Shown here one piece after another: positions 1 to 8,199 of a stretch of 20,611 bases of DNA. The notes under the pieces are model-generated. The model was not told the origin of the DNA, did not search any database, and was given only the letters and a program-made list of their open reading frames with translations. The position numbers and the translations under genes were made by a program. The DNA comes from CAZOIA01 sp964579675. Lineage in GTDB: Bacteria > Planctomycetota > Phycisphaerae > UBA1845 > PWPN01. Location of the stretch: the NCBI GenBank assembly GCA_964579675.1, contig CAZOIA010000100.1, forward strand, positions 1 through 20,611, given 5' to 3'. Numbering within the stretch: position 1 is the stretch's first letter; each line of letters opens with the position of its first letter.

Positions 1-20
1 TGCGACGTGCCTTTTCCACT

Positions 21-36
21 TTCGCACCTTCGCACC
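21..36. repeat. Tandem 8-bp direct repeat
   Basis: The octamer TTCGCACC occurs twice without a gap. It lies in the first 140 bases, where I see no convincing gene on either strand. It may be chance or the end of something outside the window. Confidence 0.4.
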
Positions 37-140
37 CTTTGGGCCGGGGCTTGGCCGAGGCAGCATGGGGCTTCCGCCGGCCCGCCGCCTGGACTCTCAC
101 GCAACCCTTTGCTCCGACGAACAACAACGCCGGGCGCTGC

Positions 141-168
141 TTGACAAACCGATCGGGCCGGCTATAAG
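141..168 (+). promoter_or_regulatory. Sigma70-type promoter of the TetR gene
   Basis: A perfect -35 box TTGACA (141-146) is followed after 16 bp by TATAAG (163-168), five of six matches to the -10 consensus. The expected transcription start, near 174-176, falls inside the palindrome at 170-187. The leader to the chosen ATG at 209 would be about 35 nt. Confidence 0.65.
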
Positions 169-169
169 G

Positions 170-187
170 ATACCGACCGACCGGTAT
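170..187. promoter_or_regulatory. Probable TetR operator palindrome
   Basis: ATACCGACCGACCGGTAT contains perfect 6-bp inverted half-sites, ATACCG and CGGTAT, separated by 6 bp. It starts two bases after the -10 box and covers the expected transcription start. ACCG/CGGT half-sites of this kind are common among TetR-family operators. The position is right for autorepression of the gene starting at 209. Protein binding is inferred. Confidence 0.6.
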
Positions 188-208
188 GTCTATTCGGGGA
201 ACACGACC

Positions 209-859
209 ATGGCCGCGACAAAGCGCGAATCCGGACGGCAGCGGGGCCGGGCCACCCGCTCGGACATCCTCGAAGTCGCCCGACGGTTGTTCAGCGAGCA
301 CGGGTATCACAACACCGCAGTCGCAGACATCCAGCAGGCCACCGGCCTGACCAAGGGCGCCTTCTATCATCATTTCCGGTCGAAGGAGAAGCTTGCCCTG
401 GCGGTCCTGGAGACGGCCCAGTCGGCCTACGACGAGCAGTTGATCGAACCGGCAATGAAACGGGCCTCGCCGGCCGAGCGGATCGCGGGGCTGCTCGACG
501 GGGCGATTGAGCTGAATGCCCGGCCCGAGTGGTGCAACTGCCAGATGATGGTCACGCTGGGTGCGGAGCTGACCGCCAACGATGGGCCACTCCGCGAGGC
601 GGTGCAGGCCATGCAGATCAGCTTCTTTGAACTGTGGCGCGACCTGATCGATCAGGCCCGGCAAGCAGGCCAGATCAACGCCCGGATCGACCCGCCGACT
701 GCCGCCCAATGGATCATGAACACCATGGCCGGCCTGCTGCTGGCCCGCAAGCTTGGGACGGCCCAGGTGCCGCCCGACAAGCTCATCGAGTTGATGAAAC
801 AGAGGTTGCTGGGCAAGCCCTCCCGCCCTCGGGCGCCTGACAGAGCACAGGACGAATAA
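209..859 (+). CDS. TetR/AcrR-family transcriptional repressor
   Basis: A 216-residue cytoplasmic DNA-binding regulator. Residues about 16-63 form the TetR helix-turn-helix domain, with the signature run TGLTKGAFYHHFRSKEKL. The remainder is a helical ligand-binding and dimerisation domain of the usual length. Two cysteines, Cys109 and Cys111 (WCNCQ), sit where TetR proteins bind effectors and could sense a reactive compound; that is inference. I chose the ATG at 209 over an ATG at 65 because 209 lies just downstream of a good promoter and operator, and because residues encoded before it do not look like a TetR N-terminus. The DinB-like gene starts 51 bp after its stop on the same strand and is the likeliest regulated partner. 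The family is certain; the ligand is unknown. Confidence 0.9.
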   Translation: MAATKRESGRQRGRATRSDILEVARRLFSEHGYHNTAVADIQQATGLTKGAFYHHFRSKEKLALAVLETAQSAYDEQLIEPAMKRASPAERIAGLLDGAIELNARPEWCNCQMMVTLGAELTANDGPLREAVQAMQISFFELWRDLIDQARQAGQINARIDPPTAAQWIMNTMAGLLLARKLGTAQVPPDKLIELMKQRLLGKPSRPRAPDRAQDE

Positions 860-910
860 ACCCACGGAAACAACGGGCAGACCGGAGGCCGCCTTTCAAA
901 GGAGAACGAG

Positions 911-1408
911 ATGAACGGGACCGCAGCCATCAAGGCATTACTCGAACAGGGCCGCCAGTGGCTCATGGCTCTGATCTCCGACATGAAGGACTCAGCGACC
1001 GCATTCCCCACGCCCAAAGGCGGGAACCACCCCCTCTGGGTGCTCGGGCATGTGGTTCATTCGGAGGCGAGCGTGGTAGCCCGATTCATCCACGGGCAGG
1101 AAGACCCGTTGGCCCAGTGGAGCTCATTGTTTGGCATGGGCAGCACCCCGGTGGCCGACGCCGGAAGGTACCCGTCCATCGATGAGCTGATGGCCGAGTT
1201 CGAGAAGGTGCGAGCCAGCACGCTCAAGCTACTCGATTCGTACACCGATGCCGACTTGGACGCTCCGAGCAAGGCGCCGGCTGACCTGAAAGCCATGTTC
1301 GGGACGGTGGGGCAGTGTCTGGTGAGTCTCGGCCTGCACTGTGCGTTTCACGCCGGCCAAGTGGCCGACGCCCGCCGGGCGTCGGGTCGAGAACCCTTGT
1401 TCCGGTGA
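911..1408 (+). CDS. DinB-like (DinB/YfiT superfamily) metal-binding protein
   Basis: A 165-residue protein of the DinB-like four-helix bundle type, the usual length for the family. The expected metal triad is visible: His47 in the LGHVVH segment, then His143 and His147 in the LHCAFHAGQ segment. In related proteins three histidines bind a divalent metal, and some members act as bacillithiol- or mycothiol-dependent transferases. No substrate can be assigned here. The start is supported by AAAGGAG at 898-904, ending 6 nt before ATG. It lies 51 bp downstream of the TetR gene with no obvious promoter between them, so the two probably form an operon. A role in detoxification or stress response is inference from family and context. 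Confidence 0.82.
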   Translation: MNGTAAIKALLEQGRQWLMALISDMKDSATAFPTPKGGNHPLWVLGHVVHSEASVVARFIHGQEDPLAQWSSLFGMGSTPVADAGRYPSIDELMAEFEKVRASTLKLLDSYTDADLDAPSKAPADLKAMFGTVGQCLVSLGLHCAFHAGQVADARRASGREPLFR

Positions 1409-1553
1409 TCCGCGGCCGTAGACGCGGTCCAGCGCCGGCCGGGCGGTGCGTGCACTTGACGGCGGCGGTGGTCAGCCGGGATAACCATACCCTGACCAAG
1501 CCGATCGCCGGCCCCCGGCCGAATCGGGTGTTTCATTCACGGAGTCATTAGCT

Positions 1554-2828
1554 GTGATCACGAGAAGGGTTTTACTGCGCTGCCTCACTCTTGCGTGTTT
1601 CAGTCTCCTCTGCCCGGCCACTCTGCTGTCCGCCGCCGATGCACGCAAGCCGGGCAAGCTGCGATGGGAGAAGCACAAGCTCGTCGAGAGCCTTAACGAG
1701 GCACTGGACGTCGCGGACGTGAACCGCGACGGCAAGCCCGACATTATCGCCGGTCCGCACTGGTTCGAGGGACCGGCGTGGAAACGCCACCCCCTGCGTG
1801 ACATCAAGATGAACAACAAGGAATTCCTAGAGACCAACGGCGACCATGCGATCGACCTGAACGGCGACGGGTGGGTCGACGTGATTTCCGGGTCGTGGTT
1901 CTCGGACAAGATCTTCTGGTACGAGAACCCGGGCAAGGCCGGCCTGGCGGCGGGTGAGAAATGGAGTCAACGACCGGTCGTGTCCGGGCAGGAAGCGTGC
2001 GAGGGCTTGCTGTTGGAGGACCTCGACGGCGACGGCGTCCCGGAACTCGTCGCCAACAGTTGGAACAAGGACAAGCCGCTGACGGTCGTGCGGATCAAGC
2101 CCGGCCGCAACGGGCAGCCGCCGGCCTTCCAACCGATCGAGATTGGAGGCCCGGGAACCGGGCACGGCATCGCAGTCGGGGACATCAACGGCGATGGACG
2201 CCCGGACCTGTTCGTTTGCCAGGGATGGTACGAGCAACCCCCCGGCGAATGGTTCGCCAGGAAGTGGAAATTCCACAAGGCGTTCAACCTGCGTCACGTG
2301 AGCCTGCCCTGCGTGATCGCCGACGTCAACGGTGACGGCAAGAACGACATCATTGTCGCCCAGGCCCACGACTACGGTTTGCGCTGGCTCGAGCAGGGCC
2401 CGGTCACCGCCGGCGAGATCACCTGGACCGAGCACGAGATCGACAAGAGCCTATCGCAACTGCATTGCCTGGTCTGGAGGGACCTCGACGGAAACGGCCG
2501 GAAAGAGCTGGTCACCGGGAAGCGCTGGCGGGCACACAGGGGTCGCGACCCCGGGGCAGCCGAGCCGGTCTGCCTGGTCCGGTACGTATGGGACTCATCG
2601 ACGAAGCAGTTCGAGAAGGACTTCATCAGCTACGACGAGGGCATCGGCACCGGGATGCAGATCCGCCTGGCGGATCTCGATGGCGACAAGCGGCTGGACA
2701 TCGCCGTGGCGGGCAAGACCGGGACCTATGTTCTGCTCAATCGCGGGCCGGCGGCGTCGAGACCGGCCAGGGTATCTGCTGCCCCAGCCCGGCCGTTGCG
2801 AGTCCCGGTTCCGCCGAAGACGGACTGA
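1554..2828 (+). CDS. Secreted FG-GAP/VCBS-repeat protein
   Basis: A 424-residue protein with an N-terminal signal peptide: ITRR, a hydrophobic stretch to about residue 25, then an SAADA-type cleavage region. Seven calcium-binding DxNxDGxxD-type loops occur at about residues 55, 101, 157, 210, 257, 310 and 374 (for example DVNRDGKPD, DINGDGRPD, DVNGDGKND). This fits one complete seven-bladed beta-propeller of the integrin alpha-like type. The loops at 310 (DLDGNGRKE) and 374 (DLDGDKRLD) are degenerate. The last 25 residues are Pro/Ala/Arg-rich and probably disordered. The start is GTG, with GGAG at 1541-1544, nine bases upstream. A membrane glycosyltransferase-like gene follows after 45 bp. 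In planctomycetes such propellers are common extracellular proteins of unknown binding partner. Architecture is certain; role is unknown. Confidence 0.88.
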   Translation: MITRRVLLRCLTLACFSLLCPATLLSAADARKPGKLRWEKHKLVESLNEALDVADVNRDGKPDIIAGPHWFEGPAWKRHPLRDIKMNNKEFLETNGDHAIDLNGDGWVDVISGSWFSDKIFWYENPGKAGLAAGEKWSQRPVVSGQEACEGLLLEDLDGDGVPELVANSWNKDKPLTVVRIKPGRNGQPPAFQPIEIGGPGTGHGIAVGDINGDGRPDLFVCQGWYEQPPGEWFARKWKFHKAFNLRHVSLPCVIADVNGDGKNDIIVAQAHDYGLRWLEQGPVTAGEITWTEHEIDKSLSQLHCLVWRDLDGNGRKELVTGKRWRAHRGRDPGAAEPVCLVRYVWDSSTKQFEKDFISYDEGIGTGMQIRLADLDGDKRLDIAVAGKTGTYVLLNRGPAASRPARVSAAPARPLRVPVPPKTD

Positions 2829-2873
2829 CAGCGATCTTGACGGTGAGTCCGCGGCCGCTGATCATCACCTTCC

Positions 2874-5840
2874 ATGACGGGTGGTCAGTGGAGAGAACCA
2901 GGGGGCGTCGAGATCGATTGCCCATGTTCGAACCGGGAGCCTCACCGCCGGCCTGCCCTCACGCCATTTCACCGACGGACTCTTGTCAGCGTTCTGCTTG
3001 TCGCGCTGCCGACAGTCGTTCTGGGCGGGGCGTGGCGGTTGGGTGGGGTGTCCGCGCTTGAGGACGACCTGATCTACTATCTGCCGGTCCGGCAGTACAT
3101 CGGTGAGCGGATCGCAGCCGGTGAGTTTCCGCTATGGAATCCGCTGACTCTGATGGGCACGTCCATCGCCGCCGATCCGCAGAGCGGACTGTGGTATCCG
3201 CCCACTTACCTGTTCGTAATATTGCCGCCGCTGGTGGCCTATCCGGTCACGATCATTCTGCACTTCGCGTTGGCCGGGGGCGGGATGTACCGCTTTTTGC
3301 GGGCCTCGCGGCGGGACTGGCGGGCCGCCCTGCTGGGCGCGGTCGCGTTCGAGTTCTGCGGATACCTGATCGCCCACCGGGCCCACCTGACGATCCACCA
3401 TGCGGTGGCCTGGCTGCCGTGGATCTTCTACGGCTGGCGGCGGTTTGCTGACGCGGGACGGTATCGACACTTCGCCCTGGCATCGGCCGCACTGGGCGTA
3501 CAGATGCTCGTGCAGCACATCCAGGTGTCGATAATCACCGCGGTGCTGCTGACCGGTTACGTTGCCGCCGTGCTCTGGCCGCTTCGACGCAGCCTGTGGT
3601 GGCAATACCCGCTGGGCATCTTTGTCGGCGCGATGCTCGCGGCGGTTCAACTGCTCCCGACCGGGTTTCACTTCGCCGCCAGCGGGAGGGGGCCCGCCTC
3701 GTATTCCCTGTTCATCGAGAACTCCTGGGTGCCGACTTCTGCGCTGACGCTGCTGTTTCCCATGCTCTTTGGATCGCGGACCCCGAACTTCTGGGGCCGG
3801 CCCTGGTGGGGCATGTCTCATTTCTGCGAACAGTGGGCCTATGGTTCGATCCTGGTCCTCGTACTGGCGGGGGCATCGCTTTCGCTGCTGCGGAGGAGAA
3901 AGGGGACAGGCACCCTCCTGGCCGCCCGAGAGCGCTTTCAGTTCCTCGACGCGGGCGCCTCGCGCGAAACCGACAAGAAGGTGCCCCTCCCCTTTTTTCC
4001 GGAGGTCTTCTTCTGGTGGGCGGCATCGCTGATCGCGCTGGTCCTCGCGCTGGGCGAATTCACCCCCCGCTTCATGCCGGTCAGCAAGTGGCTGTTCCAC
4101 CTGCCCTTCTACCGCAACTTGCGCGTACCGGCGCGGTGGATCCTGGTGTGGTCGGTGGCGATGCCGGTCCTCGCCTCGGCGGTGGTGTCCGTCATGCTGA
4201 GCGGCGGCGATGCGGCCCGGCGGGCCGCGCGGTGGGTCAGGCTCATGGCCACCCGCACGCTGCCGTTAGCCGCGGTCGCGTGCATCCTGGTCATGGTCAT
4301 CGCGCGCTGGCAGGTGGGCGCGCTGGAGTCGGCCTACGGCGACAGATACGGCGCTGAGACGGTCCTGGCGGGGCTCAGGTCGGCGGTTCGTCTCAGCAAT
4401 CGCGCCATCTGGTGGCCGATCGTCCTGATGATCGTCACGGCGTGGCTTCTGCTGCGCTGGTCGCACAGCGATCGGTCGCGAACCCTCCCGCTGCTGTTCT
4501 GTCTCCTGCTGATCGACCTGACCAGCGTGGCGGCGTTCGTAGACGTGGACGTCCATACGTACCGGCGGGCTGACATCCAGACGCCGCCGCCCCTGGCCGG
4601 GGCCATACGACGGCTCGAATCCCGGCCCGGCCACCGCCTGCTCGTCCCCAGGTTGCAGGCCGACTACGACCGCCCGCTCGAAGTCCTGTGGCCGCAAACG
4701 AACCCGATGCACGGGATCGCGACGTTCAACGGCTACGGACCCTTCTGGCCGCTTGCCAATCGACTGCTGTTTCGATTCATGCCGTGGGGCGCGAGCGAAG
4801 CCATGCTCGAGCTGCTCGAAAATCCCCGACTTATGAAGGCAATGGGGGTTCGCTTTGTGGCGGTCCGAACGGAGCAGGAGCGTGAGTTGCTCAGGGCGGC
4901 GACACGGCTGCCCAGGGTTGACCAGGGCATCGAGCCGATCGCCGGCTCAGAACGGATGACACCGGTTCGCTATGGGCGGGACATCCATTGGCCGGTTCGT
5001 ATCGACGAGCCGGGACTGTACGAATTGGCATTCGATGCTGAGCCGGTGCCCGGTTCACCGAGTCGATGGTTCGTACGATTGGAGACACCAGCCGGAGAAC
5101 CCATCGGGTGGACACGAACATTGGCTCCGGTGGATCTGTCGATGGGCAGGCGGCGGATGCGATTCCTGTTCCGATGTGATCGGTCGATCGGGCCGGCCTA
5201 TGCGCGGGTCAAAGCGGAGATGGGCTGGGCCCTATCCGTCGGTCAAGCCGCTTTTGGCCGGGTCGCAGCAGCGGCACAACCGGGTGGCACGGATCCGGCG
5301 TTGGTGCGTCGGGCCGACTTGCCGGGCGGCGTCTCCTTATACGAACTTCCCGGAGCCGTTGAACTCGTGCGCTGGGCCGAGCGCGTCGAGCCCGCCACCG
5401 ATCTACCGGACGCCATCGAGAAACTGCTGGCCCAGCCCATGGCAATCGGGCTGCCCGGAGCGGCAGTCGTCGAGTGGCCTGACCAGCATGCTCCCCTGCC
5501 CCGAGCAGGTGATGGTACAGTTGCCTGCCGGCGACCGGCAGGTCACGACCTGCGTATCGAGGCGAACTCGACGACGGGGGGGCTCCTGGTGTTCAACGAA
5601 TCCTATGATCCGGGGTGGAGCGCCACGACGGACGGTGGGCAGGTGGACATCCTTCGCGTGAACGCGGTTTGCCAGGGGGTGGTTGTCCCCCCCGGCCCGC
5701 ACCAGGTCAGATTCGTCTATTGCCCCCGGGGATTGGGGGCGGGAGCGGCCGCCTCGGTCGCAGCACTGGCTATATTGGCCGCTGGTTTCTTCTTAACCAC
5801 CAGGCGCCGCCCTATGATAAGCATGACGCCCACCCGGTAG
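2874..5840 (+). CDS. YfhO-like GT-C membrane protein
   Basis: A 988-residue polytopic membrane protein. The first transmembrane segment is at about residues 36-56 and is followed by the acidic pair Glu63-Asp64-Asp65 in the first outer loop. That is the place where GT-C glycosyltransferases carry their catalytic acid. More than ten hydrophobic segments run to about residue 560. A long soluble region follows, with a beta-rich stretch near the end (LLVFNESYDPGWSA), and then one last transmembrane helix before a short basic tail. This layout is typical of YfhO-family proteins, which use lipid-linked sugars to glycosylate surface polymers. The acceptor here is unknown. ATG 2874 is the first start after an in-frame stop at 2859-2861. 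No clear Shine-Dalgarno site is seen, so translation may be coupled to the gene ending 45 bp upstream. Confidence 0.8.
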   Translation: MTGGQWREPGGVEIDCPCSNREPHRRPALTPFHRRTLVSVLLVALPTVVLGGAWRLGGVSALEDDLIYYLPVRQYIGERIAAGEFPLWNPLTLMGTSIAADPQSGLWYPPTYLFVILPPLVAYPVTIILHFALAGGGMYRFLRASRRDWRAALLGAVAFEFCGYLIAHRAHLTIHHAVAWLPWIFYGWRRFADAGRYRHFALASAALGVQMLVQHIQVSIITAVLLTGYVAAVLWPLRRSLWWQYPLGIFVGAMLAAVQLLPTGFHFAASGRGPASYSLFIENSWVPTSALTLLFPMLFGSRTPNFWGRPWWGMSHFCEQWAYGSILVLVLAGASLSLLRRRKGTGTLLAARERFQFLDAGASRETDKKVPLPFFPEVFFWWAASLIALVLALGEFTPRFMPVSKWLFHLPFYRNLRVPARWILVWSVAMPVLASAVVSVMLSGGDAARRAARWVRLMATRTLPLAAVACILVMVIARWQVGALESAYGDRYGAETVLAGLRSAVRLSNRAIWWPIVLMIVTAWLLLRWSHSDRSRTLPLLFCLLLIDLTSVAAFVDVDVHTYRRADIQTPPPLAGAIRRLESRPGHRLLVPRLQADYDRPLEVLWPQTNPMHGIATFNGYGPFWPLANRLLFRFMPWGASEAMLELLENPRLMKAMGVRFVAVRTEQERELLRAATRLPRVDQGIEPIAGSERMTPVRYGRDIHWPVRIDEPGLYELAFDAEPVPGSPSRWFVRLETPAGEPIGWTRTLAPVDLSMGRRRMRFLFRCDRSIGPAYARVKAEMGWALSVGQAAFGRVAAAAQPGGTDPALVRRADLPGGVSLYELPGAVELVRWAERVEPATDLPDAIEKLLAQPMAIGLPGAAVVEWPDQHAPLPRAGDGTVACRRPAGHDLRIEANSTTGGLLVFNESYDPGWSATTDGGQVDILRVNAVCQGVVVPPGPHQVRFVYCPRGLGAGAAASVAALAILAAGFFLTTRRRPMISMTPTR

Positions 5841-6057
5841 AACCGGCATCGGGCTCGTGATACAGTACAGGCTGCCGGTCAGGCCGCCGATACAAGCCCG
5901 GGACAACAGCCGGGCGGCGGAATTGACAGGACCGGCGGGGTTCAGGCGTCTTACTCCGCGAAGGAAGGATCCGTTCAGGTACGGACAGCCCCGGGAAGGC
6001 GGCCCTTATCCCCACGGGAGAAACGCCGATTGCAGAGCGAGCGAGGAGGTAACCAAA

Positions 6058-7632
6058 ATGACCGTGTCCAAGTCCAATCTGCTACGAGCCTGGTTTCTGC
6101 TCGCCGTGCTGGCCGTGGTCGGCCTGTTGTTCCACGAGCAGATCATCGGAAGTGTGGCCTACGCCGTTGAGAAGGGCAAGCTCGAGGCGGGCCAGGAGCG
6201 TCTGGCCAAGGTCGAGGCGATTTCCGAGGCCTTTCGCCTGGTGGCCCGGCAGGTCAAGCCGGCGGTGGTTCACATCACCACCACCGCCGAACCGGGGAAA
6301 CGCTTCGTCAGGGACCGCCGCCGGTTCAACCTCGATGAGCTTCCCGAGCAGCTTCGGGAGTTCTTCAAGCATTGGGAAAAGGGGCTCCAGCTTCCGGAGC
6401 CGGCTCCGCGTGAAGCCAGCGGCAGCGGCGTGATTATCGACGCTGATGAAGGCTTCATCATCACCAACTACCACGTCGTGGCCGACGTGGACGAGGACGG
6501 GGGCCGGATCGACGTCCGCCTCGCCGAAGGCCGCAGATTCAAAGCCGACATCGTCGGCCGGGATGCGAAGACCGACCTGGCCCTGCTGCGAATCAAAGCG
6601 GACCGCCTGCATGCTCTCAAGCTCGGCGACAGCGACTCCTCGGAGGTCGGCGACTGGGTGCTGGCGACCGGGGCGCCGTTCGGGCTCGAGCAGACGGTCA
6701 CGCAGGGAATCATCTCCGCCAAGGGCAGGACCCACATCCTGAGGATCGGCTACGAAGACCTCATTCAGACCGACGCGGCCATCAATCCGGGCAACAGCGG
6801 CGGACCGCTGGTCAACATGCGCGGGGAGGTGATCGGCATCAACGTGGCCATCGCCACCAACGGGCTCCTCAGGGGTTACATGGGGGTCGGGTTTGCCATC
6901 CCCAGCAATACGGTCAAGGAGATCCTCCCCCGGCTCAAGGAGGGCAAAGAGATCATCCGCGGCTATCTGGGCGTGCGAATCGCGAGTCTCGACGCCTACG
7001 GTGCGGGATTCGGCAAGACCTTCGGCCTGGACGAGGACGAGGGTGTCCTCGTCGAGGAGGTGTTCTCCGACACCCCCGCGGCCAAGGCGGGGCTGAAGAT
7101 GGACGACGTCATTCTCGCCTTAGGGAAAACGCGGGTGAAGTCCGCGACGCAACTTACAGACCTCGTCGCCCGAACCGCTCCCGGGACCAAGGTGGACCTG
7201 CTCGTCTGGCGGGACCGGAAGGAGATCACGATCCCCGTAGCTATAGAGAAGCAACCGAAGGACTTCTTCGCATGGGGTTCGGAGTATCGAGGCACCGAGC
7301 CGCAAGCCGGGGCAGGCGACGGACCGGTCACTATCGAAGCCCTTGGCATGACAGTCGAGCCGCTAACGGACGAACTGCGAGACAAGTACGGCCGGGGCGA
7401 GGAGGAGGACGTCGAGGACATGCTCGTGGTCACCGAGGTCGAGCCCCTCGGCGAAGCCCGGGCGCTGGGCATCAGGGCGGGTGACTTGATCGTCAGCGTT
7501 CAAGGAAAGCGCATCAAGACCGGACGTGAACTCCAAAAGGCGCTCAGCGATAAGGCTTTGGAGCAGGGCGTGCGAATCCGCGTCAAGACCAGATCCGGGT
7601 ATCGCACCTTCTACGAGCGGATCAGCCCGTAA
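6058..7632 (+). CDS. HtrA/DegP-family periplasmic serine protease with two PDZ domains
   Basis: A 524-residue protein that degrades or refolds damaged envelope proteins. A hydrophobic N-terminal segment (about residues 8-25) is either a membrane anchor or an uncleaved signal. The trypsin-like domain has the full triad: His139 in TNYHVV, Asp173 in KTDLALL and Ser247 in GNSGGP. PDZ1 covers about 301-395 and PDZ2 about 430-522, the Do/DegQ layout. A charged insertion at about 81-118 before the protease core resembles the LA-loop region of Do proteases. Start ATG 6058 has a strong AGGAGG at 6044-6049; the open frame extends 67 codons upstream but lacks such a site. The 217-bp gap before it holds a TTGACA at 5923-5928 without a convincing -10 box. 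A separate transcription unit is likely. Which Do paralogue it is cannot be told. Confidence 0.93.
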   Translation: MTVSKSNLLRAWFLLAVLAVVGLLFHEQIIGSVAYAVEKGKLEAGQERLAKVEAISEAFRLVARQVKPAVVHITTTAEPGKRFVRDRRRFNLDELPEQLREFFKHWEKGLQLPEPAPREASGSGVIIDADEGFIITNYHVVADVDEDGGRIDVRLAEGRRFKADIVGRDAKTDLALLRIKADRLHALKLGDSDSSEVGDWVLATGAPFGLEQTVTQGIISAKGRTHILRIGYEDLIQTDAAINPGNSGGPLVNMRGEVIGINVAIATNGLLRGYMGVGFAIPSNTVKEILPRLKEGKEIIRGYLGVRIASLDAYGAGFGKTFGLDEDEGVLVEEVFSDTPAAKAGLKMDDVILALGKTRVKSATQLTDLVARTAPGTKVDLLVWRDRKEITIPVAIEKQPKDFFAWGSEYRGTEPQAGAGDGPVTIEALGMTVEPLTDELRDKYGRGEEEDVEDMLVVTEVEPLGEARALGIRAGDLIVSVQGKRIKTGRELQKALSDKALEQGVRIRVKTRSGYRTFYERISP

Positions 7633-7710
7633 CCGATGGACAGGCCGATCCGCAGCCAGCGCCACGGATCACCTTCCGGCGGCGCGCTCATGCGCGGCCA
7701 GGCAGGCTCG

Positions 7711-7908
7711 TTATCCCTTCCGTTTGCTTCTCAGGAAGTTGTCGAGCCGCTCGAACATCTTGCTGCGGGCGTCGGGATTACTGTCCAGAAACGACAACAT
7801 GGCCGCGGCGACAACCTTCTCCTTGACGTAGCCGGACTTCGAACATTCCTTGTCGAAAGAGGCGACCAGTTTTCCCGGCAGGTAATAGGAACGTTTCGGT
7901 TTCTCCAT
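7711..7908 (-). CDS. Small ribbon-helix-helix-like protein
   Basis: A 65-residue basic protein starting MEKPKRSYYLPGKLV. The pattern is one short beta strand (RSYYLPGKL), then two helices (ASFDKECSKSG and KEKVVAAAMLSFLDS), then a charged tail. This resembles a ribbon-helix-helix DNA-binding protein or antitoxin, but no toxin partner is adjacent. Evidence that it is a real gene: AGGAG (plus-strand ctcct, 7919-7923) lies 10 nt before ATG, a promoter lies further upstream, and no plus-strand gene covers the stretch. It converges with the HtrA gene, leaving 78 bp. That gap holds a weak inverted repeat, GATCCG (7647-7652) and CGGATC (7665-7670), without a T-tract. It is divergent from the LptD-like gene. 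DNA binding is inference. Confidence 0.7.
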   Translation of the reverse strand: MEKPKRSYYLPGKLVASFDKECSKSGYVKEKVVAAAMLSFLDSNPDARSKMFERLDNFLRSKRKG

Positions 7909-8024
7909 GGGTTGTGCTCTCCTATGTGACCGCCCCACCATCGAAACGGGCAGGAAACCAGTGGTCGTCCCAACTCTCACGACCGTGCGCCGCCCCGCAC
8001 CGTCGGGCCCGGTACGGTTGCAGT

Positions 8025-8053
8025 ATTATGGGCTGTCCGACACCGGTTGTCCA
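8025..8053 (-). promoter_or_regulatory. Promoter of the small RHH-like gene
   Basis: Read on the minus strand, TGGACA (8053-8048) and CATAAT (8030-8025) are separated by 17 bp, each matching five of six consensus bases. The leader to the ATG at 7908 would be about 110 nt. The -35 box lies 11 bp from the -35 box of the divergent promoter. Confidence 0.5.
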
Positions 8054-8064
8054 TACGATTCCCG

Positions 8065-8092
8065 TTGACTCACCCGCCGGCGGCCATATAAT
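8065..8092 (+). promoter_or_regulatory. Promoter of the LptD-like gene
   Basis: TTGACT (8065-8070) is followed after 16 bp by a perfect TATAAT (8087-8092). Transcription would start near 8099, about 100 nt before the chosen ATG at 8200. Confidence 0.65.
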
Positions 8093-8199
8093 CCTCTCCC
8101 ACCAGAGGTCATGGATTGCCGGCGCGGTTCGCCAGCCCGAAGGGCACCTCTGGACCGCAGCTTCTCCAGCATCCGAAAGGTCGTGAGCCCTTGCACAAC

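Noticed and set aside
1456..1485. Promoter candidate TTGACG-18-GATAAC upstream of the FG-GAP gene
   Set aside because: The -10 box matches only four of six bases at a long spacing, so the evidence is too weak to list as a feature.
7636..7929. Plus-strand frame opposite the small RHH-like gene
   Set aside because: It has no ribosome site or recognisable motif, whereas the opposite strand has a promoter, a ribosome site and a plausible fold.
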